This document shows, in pieces, positions 8,383 through 18,114 of a stretch of DNA of 64,000 nucleotides. Source of the DNA: Legionellales bacterium (lineage in GTDB: Bacteria; Pseudomonadota; Gammaproteobacteria; DSM-16500); the NCBI GenBank assembly GCA_947478495.1, contig CANJVW010000002.1:1-64000 (forward strand). The letters are read 5' to 3'. How positions within the stretch are numbered: the first letter of the stretch is position 1; the number at the start of each line of letters is the position of its first letter. The notes under the pieces are model-generated. The model made no database searches, was not told the origin of the DNA, and saw nothing but the letters and a program-made list of their open reading frames with translations. Made by a program: the position numbers and the translations under genes.

Positions 8383-8413
8383 ATCGTTTTTCTCCCATTT
8401 CAAACTGGTGAAC

Positions 8414-8466
8414 CGTAGGGTGGGCAGCGTTCTGTGCGTAGCGCTTTTTGCCTGCCCAGCCTACAC
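8414..8466. repeat. REP-like palindromic repeat, copy 3 (diverged)
   Basis: A diverged member of the GTAGGGTGGGC...GCCCAGCCTAC family. Its right end supplies the last codons and the stop region of the rubredoxin reductase gene, so the repeat has apparently replaced or abutted the original 3' end. Confidence 0.65.
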
Positions 8467-9600
8467 AACTAATTGCTGCACCCACATCATGCGCTCCTTA
8501 ACCAGCACTCCTGTCAGCACAAAACCCTTCAACTGCTTCTGATCATCATAAAACAAAGCGCGCGTATTGTCCCCCACCGATTCGATGACCCACTCACCCT
8601 TAGCATGAGGCAACGGGGGGCACACGATAAGAGGAAACGCCGGTGTTTTGACGACAATCGGCATCGGTGGATAATCGACTGCAACCCGCTCGCCAGTGAG
8701 GGTTGATGCAAGGGCTCGCGCCGCATGCAAAATAGGTGCCACATAAGGGAGCACACGACCCTCCACTTCGGCGCAATCGCCTAATGCATAAATACAGGGG
8801 TCACTGGTTTCAAGATACGGATTAACGATAATCCCTTTATTTATTGCTAAACCAGCCGATTTAGCCAAATGAAGATGTGGCTTTAATCCAATAGCAGACA
8901 ATACAGCATCCACAAACAAACTATCGCCATTGGACAGACTCAAGCGATATCCTGCATGGTCTTTATTCACTGCTTCCACGGCGCATTCAAAATGAAGCTG
9001 CACACCTTGCTTTTCAAGTGCCGCTTGCAATAAATGTCCTATTGCCGGCGGAAGTAATAAATCAAGCGGTGTTTTTGCAAGTGCAACAACATGGACTTCG
9101 TATCCCGATGCACTTAAATCATTCGCAAACTCACATCCAATCAAACCCGCTCCCAGGATAGCGACAATCTTTTTATCTTGAATCGATTCATGAAAAGTAG
9201 CGTAGTGATGCAAGTGATTCACTGATAGCACCGAATCAACTGCATCCCCTTTGAGCGCCGGGCAAATCGTATCGGCGCCACAGGCTAACACCAATTTATC
9301 ATAGGAAATTTTTTTATCATTCAACTGAATCGTGCGATGAACAGCATCGACACTCAAGGCCAATGAATGCGTCAGAATATCTGCTTTGAGTTGCCCTGCC
9401 ATTGCGCTCGCTTCCGCGGTCACTAAAGATCTCACATCCTTACCTTTAGCAAGCGCTGTACTAAGCTCGGGTTTTGAATAATAATCACCGCTATCGGATG
9501 TGATCAATAACATGGGGAGCTCTGTGTCTCGCTTGCGGATTTCTTTCGCAAGCTGGTAACCCGCTAATCCGGTCCCAATGATCACAAGTGGATGCGACAT
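8461..9600 (-). CDS. FAD-dependent rubredoxin-NAD(+) reductase-like oxidoreductase
   Basis: A 379-residue flavoprotein with two dinucleotide-binding folds: VIIGTGLAGYQLAKEIRKR at the N-terminus for FAD and AILGAGLIGCEFANDLSASGYEVHVV at about residue 148 for NADH. The C-terminal FAD motif is CIYALGDCAEVEG. The size and the missing dimerisation domain fit rubredoxin reductases, which pass electrons from NADH to rubredoxin in alkane oxidation or oxygen/peroxide defence. No rubredoxin gene lies in the window. The start is the ATG at 9600, which shares its A with the lysS stop (TGATG), implying coupled translation. Confidence 0.85.
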   Translation of the reverse strand: MSHPLVIIGTGLAGYQLAKEIRKRDTELPMLLITSDSGDYYSKPELSTALAKGKDVRSLVTAEASAMAGQLKADILTHSLALSVDAVHRTIQLNDKKISYDKLVLACGADTICPALKGDAVDSVLSVNHLHHYATFHESIQDKKIVAILGAGLIGCEFANDLSASGYEVHVVALAKTPLDLLLPPAIGHLLQAALEKQGVQLHFECAVEAVNKDHAGYRLSLSNGDSLFVDAVLSAIGLKPHLHLAKSAGLAINKGIIVNPYLETSDPCIYALGDCAEVEGRVLPYVAPILHAARALASTLTGERVAVDYPPMPIVVKTPAFPLIVCPPLPHAKGEWVIESVGDNTRALFYDDQKQLKGFVLTGVLVKERMMWVQQLVV

Positions 9601-11108
9601 CAAGAAGCCTCGCGTGATCGCATCTGAGGAAATAAAATCACATCCCGAATAGACGCTGAGTCCGTCAACAACATGACCAAACGATCAATCCCAATCCCCT
9701 CCCCTGCGGTCGGTGGCATGCCGTGCTCAAGCGCCGTGATATAGTCTTCATCATAGGGCATCGCCTCTACATTTCCTGCGTCGGCGTCTTTCACTTGCTG
9801 ACGGAAACGCTCTGCCTGATCTTCTGCATCGTTTAACTCTGAAAAACCATTCGCAATTTCGCGACCCGCAATAAACAATTCAAATCGATCTGTCATTGTT
9901 TCATCAAAATCCGAGCGTCTCGCGAGAGGCGACACTTCTGCGGGATGCTCTGTAATGAATGTCGGTTGAATCAGTTGATGCTCCACCGTCTTTTCGAATA
10001 ATTCGAGTTGAATTTTTCCGAGACCATACTCTGGCTTCACCACCACGCCTAACTGCTCTGCTATTTTTTTAGTGCGATCAAAGTCCATTAGATCAGCGCG
10101 CGTCAGAGTGGGGTTGTACTGCAAAATCGAATCCAGCATCGAAAGCTTCGCGAAAGGTTTGGAGAAATCAATGTCGTAGGATTGGTAGGGTACTTGCATG
10201 GTTCCAAGCACACTGCTCGTGATATGTCGAAATAATATTTCCGTTGTATCCATCAAATCATGGTAATCCGCATACGCCCAATAAAACTCAAGCATGGTGA
10301 ATTCAGGATTGTGTTTCGTGGATAACCCTTCGTTTCTGAAATTTCGATTAATTTCAAAGACGCGCTCAAATCCACCAACGACCAATCGCTTTAAATATAG
10401 CTCAGGCGCAATCCGTAAAAAAAGTGGCATGTTGAGCGCATGATGATGCGTGACAAAGGGTCGTGCGGCAGCGCCCCCCGCCATCACTTGCATCATCGGT
10501 GTCTCCACCTCTAAGAAATCACGCTCAGTTAAAAACTCTCGTATTTTTTCGATGATCTTTGAACGAAGAATAAATGTTTTTCGCGTTGTATCATTCATAA
10601 TTAAATCGAGATAACGCTGACGATACCGTGTTTCTGTGTCCGTTAAGCCATGGTATTTGTCCGGCAAGGGTCGCAATGATTTCGTGAGAAGCCTAACCGC
10701 TTTAACGCGAATCGAGAGCTCGCCTGTTTTTGTTTTAAATAAAACGCCTTCGACGCCGATGATATCGCCTAAATCCCATTGCAAAAACTGCTCATATTCT
10801 TCTGGTGTCATCGCATCTTGTCGAACATAGAGCTGAATTTTGCCTGAGACATCTTGAATGTGGACGAAACTGGCCTTACCCATCAAGCGACGCGTCATGA
10901 TGCGTCCCGCGACTTTTGCGTGAATGGGATTTGACTCAAGGTCGGTCTCGTCTTTTTTGTCATGTGCTTCAAGTAGCTCAGCGCTCAGCGCATCGCGTCG
11001 AAAATCATTGGGATGCGCATTGCCACGATCGCGCAGCGCTTTTAATTTGTCGCGACGCTGTGTGAGAAGTTCATGAATATCCGTGTTGTTATCATCTTGT
11101 TCTATCAT
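9600..11108 (-). CDS. lysS: Lysyl-tRNA synthetase (class II)
   Basis: Charges tRNA-Lys in the cytoplasm. Residues about 60-150 form the anticodon-binding OB fold ([26 protein letters not shown]). Class II motifs follow: motif 2 around [24 protein letters not shown] and motif 3 at the C-terminus, [13 protein letters not shown] chose the ATG at 11108 (502 residues) because AGGAAA lies about 10 bases upstream; an ATG at 11141 would add 11 residues. It follows prfB, the classic prfB-lysS order, with a palindromic repeat between. The rubredoxin reductase gene overlaps its stop. Confidence 0.96.
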   Translation of the reverse strand: MIEQDDNNTDIHELLTQRRDKLKALRDRGNAHPNDFRRDALSAELLEAHDKKDETDLESNPIHAKVAGRIMTRRLMGKASFVHIQDVSGKIQLYVRQDAMTPEEYEQFLQWDLGDIIGVEGVLFKTKTGELSIRVKAVRLLTKSLRPLPDKYHGLTDTETRYRQRYLDLIMNDTTRKTFILRSKIIEKIREFLTERDFLEVETPMMQVMAGGAAARPFVTHHHALNMPLFLRIAPELYLKRLVVGGFERVFEINRNFRNEGLSTKHNPEFTMLEFYWAYADYHDLMDTTEILFRHITSSVLGTMQVPYQSYDIDFSKPFAKLSMLDSILQYNPTLTRADLMDFDRTKKIAEQLGVVVKPEYGLGKIQLELFEKTVEHQLIQPTFITEHPAEVSPLARRSDFDETMTDRFELFIAGREIANGFSELNDAEDQAERFRQQVKDADAGNVEAMPYDEDYITALEHGMPPTAGEGIGIDRLVMLLTDSASIRDVILFPQMRSREAS

Positions 11109-11169
11109 AACGATCTTTTTTCCTATTGAAATATCATGCATAAAATCTCATCATTAAAAATATGAGTCT

Positions 11170-11235
11170 GTCATCCTAAGCGACAGCGAAGGATCAGGTT
11201 GCATTCCAGTGATCCTTTACTTCGTTCGGGATGAC
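11170..11235. repeat. Dispersed palindrome, GTCATCCT...GGGATGAC type, copy 1
   Basis: Ends GTCATCCTAAGCG and its complement CGGGATGAC enclose inner arms around GAAGGATC/GATCCTT. A second copy lies at 44187-44253. This type of palindrome is common in bacterial intergenic regions. Located between prfB and lysS. Confidence 0.75.
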
Positions 11236-11269
11236 ACATTCTCATCTCGAGGTATAAAGGGCGCACACC

Positions 11270-12368
11270 CTACAATCCACTCAGTAAGCTGGCTTCAATA
11301 AATTTATCTAGATCGCCATCCAGCACAGCTTGGGGCTGCATATTCTCAACACCCGTTCTCAAATCCTTAACCCGCGATGTATCCAACACATAAGAGCGAA
11401 TTTGGCTGCCCCATGTGATATCCATTTTGCTCGCTTCCAATTCATCCTGTTTGGCGCGCTTTTTTTGCATTTCAAATTCATACAACTTAGCGCGTAACTG
11501 ACTCATTGCTGTAGCACGGTTTTTGTGTTGCGAGCGATCATTTTGACATTGTACAACAATATTCGTTGGAATATGGGTTAAGCGCACGGCCGAATCGGTT
11601 CGGTTGACATGCTGGCCGCCCGCACCGCTCGCACGATACGTATCGACCCGTATATCGGCGGGGTTTAAGTCGATATCAATGCTGTCATCCACTTCCGGTG
11701 ATACAAAAACCGATGCAAAGGAAGTATGGCGACGATTGCCTGAGTCAAATGGCGATTTTCTGACCAATCGATGAACGCCCGTCTCTGTTCGAAGCCATCC
11801 ATAAGCATAGTCACCCGTGAATTTAACCGTTGCACTTTTAATGCCGGCGACCTCACCGGATGACGCCTCAATGAGCTCAGCTTGAAACCCGTGTTTTTCG
11901 CCCCACTTCAAATACATGCGCAATAGCATTTCCGCCCAGTCTTGTGCTTCTGTCCCGCCTGACCCAGATTGGATATCCATATAGGCTGAATTAGAATCCA
12001 TTTCACCTGAAAACATGCGCTGAAATTCGAGTTTTTCGATTTTAGTGGTGGCACTGTCAAGGTCTGCTAAAACGCTATCGGCTGCCGCTTGGTCATTCTC
12101 TTCAGCCGCCAACCCAAATAATTCTCCCGCATCCTGCAACAAGGATTCGAGCGCTGTAATGGTATGAACAACACCCTCTAACTTAGCGCGCTCTCGGCCT
12201 AACTCTTGTGCTTTATCGGGGGCGCCCCAAATGGCAGGATCTTCTAGCTCACGCTGTACTTCTTCGAGTCGTTCTGCTTTTTGATCGACGTCAAAGATAC
12301 TCCCGAATATCGGCGAGTCGTTTAATGAGGTCTTTAATTCTAATTTGTACAGATGTTATTTCTATCAT
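11270..12368 (-). CDS. prfB: Peptide chain release factor 2 with programmed +1 frameshift
   Basis: Recognises UGA and UAA stop codons and triggers peptide release. The protein is encoded in two frames: codons from ATG 12368 to CTT (12296-12294), then a TGA at 12293-12291, with translation resuming at GAC (12292-12290). The joined product is 365 residues, the same as E. coli RF2. It has the SPF anticodon-like tripeptide ([14 protein letters not shown]) and the GGQ catalytic motif ([13 protein letters not shown]). The frame begins [25 protein letters not shown]. It is followed by lysS. The frameshift makes RF2 synthesis autoregulated. Confidence 0.97.
12290..12304 (-). promoter_or_regulatory. 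prfB programmed frameshift site
   Basis: Reverse strand reads GGGAG TAT CTT TGA C. An internal Shine-Dalgarno-like GGGAG three bases before the slippery CTT, followed by the in-frame TGA and C, is the classical RF2 autoregulatory context (AGGGGGTATCTTTGAC in E. coli). When RF2 is scarce, ribosomes slip +1 past the TGA. Confidence 0.95.
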
Positions 12369-12469
12369 GAGAGCGCTCATCCTGTTTATTGCTAAGCTTA
12401 GTGTACCCAATGCTGGACTATTTGGATATCGAAAGAATAGAATAAACGACCGCTTAACAGGGTTCGATC

Positions 12470-12622
12470 ATGCAGATTTTGTTCTACGATGTCACCACTC
12501 CTCGTGTTTACACAGATCTCACCCTCACCCAAACAGGTCTCGGCGGAACAGAATCCACCATTATGCCTGTAAGTGCAGTGACACAATGCTGGTTATCGTT
12601 GTTTTCACGAGACGTCATATGA
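12470..12622 (+). pseudogene. Fragment of a glycosyltransferase N-terminus
   Basis: A 50-codon ORF begins [14 protein letters not shown] and continues [13 protein letters not shown], which closely resembles the N-terminus of GT4-type glycosyltransferases (first beta strand, then the GGTE nucleotide-sugar-side loop). After that the sequence ([18 protein letters not shown]) no longer looks like the family and stops, overlapping the rnhB ATG. A real enzyme would need over 300 residues, so this looks like the stub of a deleted gene. It may still be translated and coupled to rnhB through the ATGA overlap. Confidence 0.5.
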
Positions 12623-13188
12623 TTGCCGGCGTCGATGAGGCGGGTCGCGGTCCCTTGGCGGGCGCTCTATTCGCCGCTGCTGTGATTTTAGATGTCAATA
12701 ATCCTATCGAAGGATTAGCCGACTCGAAAAAACTCAATGCTAATCAACGAGAAAGATTATTTGAACTCATTCAAGAAAAAGCGTTGAGCTGGTGCGTTGG
12801 TCGCGCTGAAGCAAAAGAAATTGATCAAATTAATATTTTACAAGCCACATTACTCGCGATGCGTCGCGCAGTAGAGGGGCTGCACATTATGCCCACGCTT
12901 GTTTTAGTGGATGGCAATACAAATCCCAATCTTAATTTTAATACACAAACGATTATCAAGGGGGATGCAACCGTACCCGCAATCAGCGCCGCCTCCATCG
13001 TTGCAAAAGTATTGCGCGATCGCGAGATGTTGCGGCTCGACAAAGAATTTCCTGAGTATCAATTCGCAAAACATAAAGGCTATGGAACAGCGCTACACTT
13101 ACAAATGCTACAACAATACGGACCCTGTATCATTCATAGACAATCATTTGCGCCTGTATTGCTCGCAGCAAAGACAGCATTGTCGTAG
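12619..13188 (+). CDS. rnhB: Ribonuclease HII
   Basis: Cleaves the RNA strand of RNA/DNA hybrids and initiates removal of single ribonucleotides from DNA. The 189 residues start [24 protein letters not shown], containing the DEAGRG motif with the first catalytic Asp/Glu pair. Further signatures: [23 protein letters not shown] (third Asp), [21 protein letters not shown] and KHKGYGT. The ATG at 12619 was chosen because the family starts just before VDEAGRG. The frame stays open further upstream but runs antisense over prfB. Not in the usual lpxB/dnaE context here. Confidence 0.95.
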   Translation: MIAGVDEAGRGPLAGALFAAAVILDVNNPIEGLADSKKLNANQRERLFELIQEKALSWCVGRAEAKEIDQINILQATLLAMRRAVEGLHIMPTLVLVDGNTNPNLNFNTQTIIKGDATVPAISAASIVAKVLRDREMLRLDKEFPEYQFAKHKGYGTALHLQMLQQYGPCIIHRQSFAPVLLAAKTALS

Positions 13189-13240
13189 CCTATTTCTTTT
13201 GATACGATCCAGCAGTTACTAACCTATAGGGAGATTGTCT

Positions 13241-13798
13241 ATGAAATATACTAGAACCTTGCTCGCTTCATCCGTGTTAGCTTTATCCGTTGTTTGTCAA
13301 GCCGCTCAAGCCCATCCAGTCAAAGCACCTTTTAATCACCTGAAATTAGATCACAAAACCACGACAGTATCTTATGCGTTATCCGCAAAAAGAAATCTCG
13401 TGTGCCAGGTGCGTGGCGCAGAAACGTCGTGGACTGCCGAAGTTGGAGCAATGAGCCCCGCTGGAGGAAAGGTAGTGATTTCATTGCAATCAGGTGATGC
13501 GAACACCCTAACAGTGAGCCAACCCAAAGGAACGGTTGCTGTAGAAAACGAAACGTCTCATCATGGAAAATATGATGGCACGCTTGCTTGTCGTTATGAA
13601 AAAACGAAAGCAACTGATACCGCTGCAACAACACCCGATAGCAGCGCAACAGCATCGAACGATAGCGACACAGCAACAACGGGATCAGACGATAGCAGCA
13701 CAACAACAGCAGGGTCAGACGATAGCAGCGCAAGCGCAGTCGACACCGGTACAACGGGTGATAACGCTGACACAGCCGCTCCATCATCCATCAACTAG
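13241..13798 (+). CDS. Secreted protein with Ser/Thr/Asp-rich tail, unknown function
   Basis: About 185 residues. The N-terminus KYTRTLLASSVLALSVVCQAAQAHP is a clear Sec signal peptide with likely cleavage after AQA. Residues about 25-120 form a small domain with two cysteines (LVCQV and LACRY) that may pair. The last 65 residues are low complexity, built from imperfect repeats of the type TTGSDDSSTTTAGSDDSS, probably a disordered linker or tail. Start is the ATG at 13241, six bases after AGGGAG; a TTG two codons earlier is less likely. A terminator hairpin follows at 13822. No family recognised. Confidence 0.8.
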   Translation: MKYTRTLLASSVLALSVVCQAAQAHPVKAPFNHLKLDHKTTTVSYALSAKRNLVCQVRGAETSWTAEVGAMSPAGGKVVISLQSGDANTLTVSQPKGTVAVENETSHHGKYDGTLACRYEKTKATDTAATTPDSSATASNDSDTATTGSDDSSTTTAGSDDSSASAVDTGTTGDNADTAAPSSIN

Positions 13799-13821
13799 TC
13801 GATCAATATTGAGATCTCTCA

Positions 13822-13850
13822 ACCCCGCTAGATTTGTGGCGGGGTCTTTA
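13822..13850 (+). terminator. Probable intrinsic terminator of the secreted-protein gene
   Basis: ACCCCGC and GCGGGGT pair around a 10-base loop, followed by CTTTA. The stem is GC-rich and it lies 24 bases after the stop codon. The U-tract is short, hence moderate confidence. Confidence 0.6.
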
Positions 13851-14092
13851 TCTGAGAAGCATCCATTGTGGTTTCGCCAAAATTCACCAATGACTGCTTA
13901 AATTGTTCTGCTACCCCAGAGAAAAGAGAGTCAAGCACCGTTCTTTCATCGATCTCTGTCAGGTGCTTCAATTGAAATATTAACGAAGCGCAGACAAGTA
14001 GAGTACGACAATGAACCAAAGAGAATGGCTAAATTGTTAGAGCCTTTACAATTACCCGCCGCTTCTCCTATCCGCCGCTTCTAAAAAAATGC
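13851..14092. other. Non-annotated stretch between two converging units
   Basis: No convincing gene. The forward strand from about 13988 reads a protein-like tail (VEYDNEPKRMAKLLEPLQL, ending at a TAA near 14083) with no start or ribosome site. The reverse strand has a 63-codon frame with some protein-like composition (TEIDERTVLDSLFSGVAEQF). Either could be the residue of a decayed gene; neither is supported enough to call. Confidence 0.3.
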
Positions 14093-14566
14093 TTATAATC
14101 GACGGCCGCTAATAAGCAATAAAGCGGCACCAATACAAATCGCGCTATCTGCAAGATTGAAGGTCGGCCAATAGAAGTGTGAGACATACACTTGAATAAA
14201 ATCAGTCACTTGGCCAGCCATTACGCGGTCATATACATTGCCCCAGGCACCCCCGATAATAAAGCTTAGCCCGATACATAATCGATATTGTTGATGCGAT
14301 AAACGGTACAGCCAAACCAATAATGCAAGGCTCACGATAACCGCAATACCGCCAAAAAACCATTCCTGCCAACCGGATGACTCATTTAAAAAACCAAATG
14401 CGGCGCCCGTGTTAAACGATAATGTTAAATTCAATCCCGGAAAAATAGGATAGGCAATCGATGCCACCAAATGTTTGATCGCGAGATATTTAGTGATGTG
14501 ATCGAGAAACACGATCACACCGGTTAACCCCAACCAGCGTAGGCCGGAGTGTTGTATGTTTTTCAT
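14093..14566 (-). CDS. lspA: Prolipoprotein signal peptidase (LspA)
   Basis: Aspartyl protease of the inner membrane that removes signal peptides from diacylglyceryl-modified prolipoproteins. The 157 residues form four membrane helices. Catalytic Asp motifs are seen in GGAWGNVYDRVMAGQVTDF and WPTFNLADSAICIGAALL. NTGAAFGFL is another family signature. It follows ileS on the same strand, the usual ileS-lspA order, with a palindromic repeat in the 136-base gap. Its likely clients in this window include Pal, BamE and the BamC-like lipoprotein. Confidence 0.96.
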   Translation of the reverse strand: MKNIQHSGLRWLGLTGVIVFLDHITKYLAIKHLVASIAYPIFPGLNLTLSFNTGAAFGFLNESSGWQEWFFGGIAVIVSLALLVWLYRLSHQQYRLCIGLSFIIGGAWGNVYDRVMAGQVTDFIQVYVSHFYWPTFNLADSAICIGAALLLISGRRL

Positions 14567-14615
14567 TTTTCCCTCTGAATTTCGTTAGAAAACATCATGG
14601 AGCCTTACCTCCGCA

Positions 14616-14694
14616 CTGTCACCCCGTCAAAATCCTCGCGGGTCCGACAATTTTTCTAATCACGGTCAGAGGGCAGGATTTGTCGGGGTGACAG
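14616..14694. repeat. Dispersed palindrome, CTGTCACCCCG...CGGGGTGACAG type, copy 1
   Basis: Outer arms CTGTCACCCCG and CGGGGTGACAG are exact complements; the pairing continues imperfectly inward through TCAAAATCCT/AGGATTTGT. A related element lies at 62662-62738. Situated in the ileS-lspA gap. Confidence 0.75.
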
Positions 14695-14702
14695 GAGTAA
14701 GA

Positions 14703-17507
14703 TTAAGCGTACTTTCTTATCTCACCCTTCCCATCCACATTTTCCACGCACCGCACACACAACGTAGGATGCGCCGCTTCTTGCCCCACATCCGATCGTC
14801 GATGCCAGCACCGCTCACATTTCGGTGCATCCACTGGAATGATGTCGACAGCCAATTCTGGTATAGCAGTTACCGCTTTGTCAGCCTGCATCGAATGCAC
14901 CGTCGCGCTAGATGTAATCAATACAAAACGCAATTCATTGCCTAATCGATCGAGCAATGCTTTTAGTGCAGGCTCACAATACAATTCCACGGAAGCCTCT
15001 AATGGAGAACCAATTAAACCTAGCTGGCGCTTTGCTTCAAGCTCCTTATTCACCACATCGCGCACCCCACGAACCCTATCCCAATCGGATGCGCTCATAA
15101 GACCATGATGATCTAATGTAAATAATCCATCGTACCATGTCGTCAACAAAACTGAAGGAGCGCGCTCACCGGGCAACAATTCAAAAATTTCTTCCGCGGT
15201 AAAGCTTAAAATGGGCGCCATCCAACGTACTAGCGCTTCCGTAATATGAAACAAGGCGGTTTGCGCAGAACGACGCGCCACGCTATCTGCTTGTGTTGTG
15301 TATTGCCTATCTTTGATAATATCCAAATAAAAACTACCCATCTCCATCGAACAAAATTGATGAATTTTTTGATAGACGACATGAAATTGGTAAGCATCAA
15401 ATGCATGTATGATATCTTGTTGCAATGTCGCCGCGGTATGCACTGCCCAACGATCCAATGCAAGCATGTGCTGGACCGGCACCTGATGTATGGTCGGATC
15501 AAAGCCATCTAAATTCGCTAGCAAGAATCGTGCGGTATTGCGAATACGACGATATATTTCTGATGTGCGCGTTAAAATTTCATTTGAAACGCTCATCTCA
15601 CCGGTGTAATCCAATGATGCGACCCACAAACGCAATACATCGGCACCAAACGATTGAATAATGGTTTCAGGTGCAATGACATTGCCTAAGGACTTTGACA
15701 TCTTGCGGCCTGCAGCATCCACGACATAACCGTGTGTTAAAACAGTTTTATAAGGCGCCACATTATTAATTGCAACCGATGTCAGCAGTGACGATTGAAA
15801 CCAACCGCGATGTTGATCAGAGCCCTCCAAATAAAGAGAAGCGGGGAATCCCAATGCTTCACGTTGCTGCAACACGCACTCATGTGTTAATCCAGAATCA
15901 AACCAGACATCTAAAATATCAGTACATTTTCGATAAAGCGGCGCTTCATCGCCCAACAATTCTTGGCTCTCAAGATCAAACCACGCATCAACCCCTTGCT
16001 TTTCGATACGTTGCGCAACTTTTTCCATGAGCTCAATCGAATGCGGATGCATCTCGCCGGTTTCGCGATGTAAAAATAGCGCAATCGGCACGCCCCACGC
16101 ACGCTGACGTGAGATACACCAATCCGGTCGCCCAGCGATCATGCCGCCAATGCGTTTTTGACCCCATTCTGGAATCCATGTCACTTGCTCGATGGCAACG
16201 AGCGCTGTGTCGCGCAATCCATTTTGATCGAGATGCACAAACCACTGCGGTGTGGCGCGAAAAATCAACGGTGTTTTATGTCGCCAACAATGCGGATAAC
16301 TGTGCACGATATTCACTTGATGTAACAATGCGCCATTTTCATCAAGCATTTTGATAATAGCATCTTGCACGCGCGTCACATGCTGTCCCGCAAAAAAGGG
16401 TGTGGTTGAAATAAAGCAACCATCATCACCGACTGGATTATCAATCGGCAATCCATATTGCTCGCCCACAACATAATCATCTTGGCCATGCGCAGGCGCT
16501 GTGTGCACCGCACCCGTACCTGCATCAAGCGTCACGTGCTCACCCAAAATCACCGGAACATGACGATCTAAAAAGGGATGCTGCAATAATACGCCTTCTA
16601 AATCACGTCCCGACACCACCTCAAGAATATGGTAATGAGCGATACTAAAGCGCGCCATCACCGATTCAACCAATGACTCTGCGATCAGCAAGCATTCTTC
16701 ATGATTCGCATCGACCAACGCATAGCGATGCTCAGGGTTCAGCGCCACCGCTTGATTCGCCGGCAATGTCCAGGGTGTCGTCGTCCAAATGGGGGCAGAA
16801 AGATCGCAATCAATCCCTGAATCAATCCCAAAGCGACTCAGAAAATCACTTCTATCGGCCACTCGAAAACGCACGTCCACCGCGATCGATTTTTTATCGG
16901 CATATTCGACTTCCGCCTCAGCGAGCGCTGAACCGCAATCCAAACACCAGTGCACGGGTTTCGCGCCCTTTTGCATATGGCCTTGTTGAATAATTTTTGC
17001 AAGGCCTCGAACAATATTCGCTTCAAACACGGGATCCATCGTGAGATACGGATTATCCCACTCCCCCACCACGCCTAAACGCTTAAATTCATCGCGCTGA
17101 ATATCAATTTGACTGGTCGCATACTCGCGACACGCTTTTCGGAAATCACTCGCACTCACTTTATGGCCAGGCTTACCTATTTTTTTTTCGACATTGAGCT
17201 CAATGGGAAGTCCGTGACAATCCCAACCTGGCACGTAAGGCGCATCAAAGCCGCTCAAGGTTTTAGATTTCACTACCATATCTTTTAAAACTTTATTCAC
17301 CGCGGTACCCATATGAATATGGGCATTAGCATAGGGCGGGCCATCATGAAGAATAAAACGAGGACGATCAACGCCCTGTTTGCGCAATTTCTTGTATAAA
17401 TCTAAATCAGCCCATTTTTGTAAAATAGCCGGCTCGCGTGCGGCGAGGTTCGCCTTCATGGGAAAGTCGGTTTTGGGCAAATTAAGGGTTTTTTTGTAGT
17501 CGCTCAT
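14703..17507 (-). CDS. ileS: Isoleucyl-tRNA synthetase (class I)
   Basis: Charges tRNA-Ile. At 934 residues it matches the bacterial type with a C-terminal zinc module. The HIGH motif appears as [13 protein letters not shown] (HIHMG variant), the KMSKS loop as [10 protein letters not shown], and the editing domain (CP1) occupies about residues 190-400 with [16 protein letters not shown] and [16 protein letters not shown]. The C-terminal zinc ligands are CERCWHRR and CVRC. ATG at 17507 precedes the conserved [19 protein letters not shown] start. Upstream lies tRNA-Lys on the same strand. Confidence 0.97.
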   Translation of the reverse strand: MSDYKKTLNLPKTDFPMKANLAAREPAILQKWADLDLYKKLRKQGVDRPRFILHDGPPYANAHIHMGTAVNKVLKDMVVKSKTLSGFDAPYVPGWDCHGLPIELNVEKKIGKPGHKVSASDFRKACREYATSQIDIQRDEFKRLGVVGEWDNPYLTMDPVFEANIVRGLAKIIQQGHMQKGAKPVHWCLDCGSALAEAEVEYADKKSIAVDVRFRVADRSDFLSRFGIDSGIDCDLSAPIWTTTPWTLPANQAVALNPEHRYALVDANHEECLLIAESLVESVMARFSIAHYHILEVVSGRDLEGVLLQHPFLDRHVPVILGEHVTLDAGTGAVHTAPAHGQDDYVVGEQYGLPIDNPVGDDGCFISTTPFFAGQHVTRVQDAIIKMLDENGALLHQVNIVHSYPHCWRHKTPLIFRATPQWFVHLDQNGLRDTALVAIEQVTWIPEWGQKRIGGMIAGRPDWCISRQRAWGVPIALFLHRETGEMHPHSIELMEKVAQRIEKQGVDAWFDLESQELLGDEAPLYRKCTDILDVWFDSGLTHECVLQQREALGFPASLYLEGSDQHRGWFQSSLLTSVAINNVAPYKTVLTHGYVVDAAGRKMSKSLGNVIAPETIIQSFGADVLRLWVASLDYTGEMSVSNEILTRTSEIYRRIRNTARFLLANLDGFDPTIHQVPVQHMLALDRWAVHTAATLQQDIIHAFDAYQFHVVYQKIHQFCSMEMGSFYLDIIKDRQYTTQADSVARRSAQTALFHITEALVRWMAPILSFTAEEIFELLPGERAPSVLLTTWYDGLFTLDHHGLMSASDWDRVRGVRDVVNKELEAKRQLGLIGSPLEASVELYCEPALKALLDRLGNELRFVLITSSATVHSMQADKAVTAIPELAVDIIPVDAPKCERCWHRRSDVGQEAAHPTLCVRCVENVDGKGEIRKYA

Positions 17508-17523
17508 CGAGTTTACTCGTGAT

Positions 17524-17599
17524 TGGTGGGCCGTCTGCGATTCGAACGCAGGACCAACAGGTTAAAAGCCTGCTGCTCTACCGACTGAGCTAACGGCCC
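17524..17599 (-). tRNA. tRNA-Lys (anticodon TTT)
   Basis: A 76-base cloverleaf starts GGGCCGTTAGCTCAGTCGGT and ends GGCCCACCA with encoded CCA. The anticodon arm reads CAGG CTTTTAA CCTG, giving TTT. The T-arm is CTGCG TTCGAAT CGCAG. Acceptor GGGCCGT pairs with ACGGCCC. It lies immediately upstream of ileS. Confidence 0.97.
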
Positions 17600-17625
17600 G
17601 TATAGATAGACAAACTGAAGGGTTG

Positions 17626-17653
17626 ATCATACCGACTTCTTGAAAAATATCAA
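17626..17653 (-). promoter_or_regulatory. Promoter of tRNA-Lys
   Basis: Reverse strand TTGATA (17653-17648), 16-base spacer, TATGAT (17631-17626), about 27 bases before the mature 5' end of the tRNA. Confidence 0.6.
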
Positions 17654-17792
17654 TAATATTGAGCCTTGTTTTTTTATCTACCTCTGTTAAAATTTGATCA
17701 CTTTTTAGCAGCATTGTCTGCGTACTTATCAATCCCTAATAAAGTGTCAGGTTGGGGTCTTTTTTCGTTTTAATGTCGCCCACGAACAAGGA

Positions 17793-17840
17793 TTGACAAA
17801 TAGAATAAAAAAACGTACAGTTTTATGTACCTGTACAAAT
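17793..17840 (+). promoter_or_regulatory. yefM-yoeB promoter and operator
   Basis: TTGACA (17793-17798), 17-base spacer, TACAGT (17816-17821). The -10 is embedded in repeated TGTACA-like hexamers: CGTACAG at 17814, ATGTAC at 17825 and CTGTACA at 17831. In E. coli the YefM antitoxin binds paired palindromes with a TGTACA core at its own promoter, so the arrangement supports autoregulation. Confidence 0.65.
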
Positions 17841-17855
17841 TAATGGAAAATTACA

Positions 17856-18104
17856 ATGAATACATTATCCTATACCGCCGCTCGCGCCGATTTAGCGCAT
17901 ACGATGCAACGCGTTTGCAGTGATCACGCGCCAGTTATTATTACACGCGCAAAAGCGGAGCCTGTCGTGATGCTTTCTCTCGCTGATTTCGAATCCCTAC
18001 AAGAAACATACTATTTATTCAACAACCCCATCAATGCTTCTCGATTGGCAGAGTCCATCAACGAAATCGAAGAGATGATTGCTCGCGATGAAAAAAACGC
18101 TTAA
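17856..18104 (+). CDS. yefM: Antitoxin YefM (Phd/YefM family)
   Basis: An 82-residue antitoxin. The N-terminal DNA-binding fold begins MNTLSYTAARADLAHTMQRVCSDHAPVIITR and carries the family pattern of a Lys/Ala segment followed by PVVMLSLADFESLQETYYLF. The C-terminal 25 residues are acidic and would be disordered until they bind and mask YoeB. It is translated directly before yoeB, with the TGTACA-type operator upstream. Antitoxin in molar excess represses the operon. Confidence 0.95.
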   Translation: MNTLSYTAARADLAHTMQRVCSDHAPVIITRAKAEPVVMLSLADFESLQETYYLFNNPINASRLAESINEIEEMIARDEKNA

Positions 18105-18114
18105 CAAGCCCATG

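Noticed and set aside
12208-12618. Forward-strand extension of the rnhB frame (about 137 codons)
   Set aside because: It runs antisense over the prfB 5' part and its residues do not resemble an RNase HII extension; the family start is at 12619.
13828-14019. Reverse-strand ORF of 63 codons
   Set aside because: It overlaps the terminator at 13822, has no clear ribosome site, and no family is recognised; listed as a low-confidence part of the 13851-14092 stretch only.
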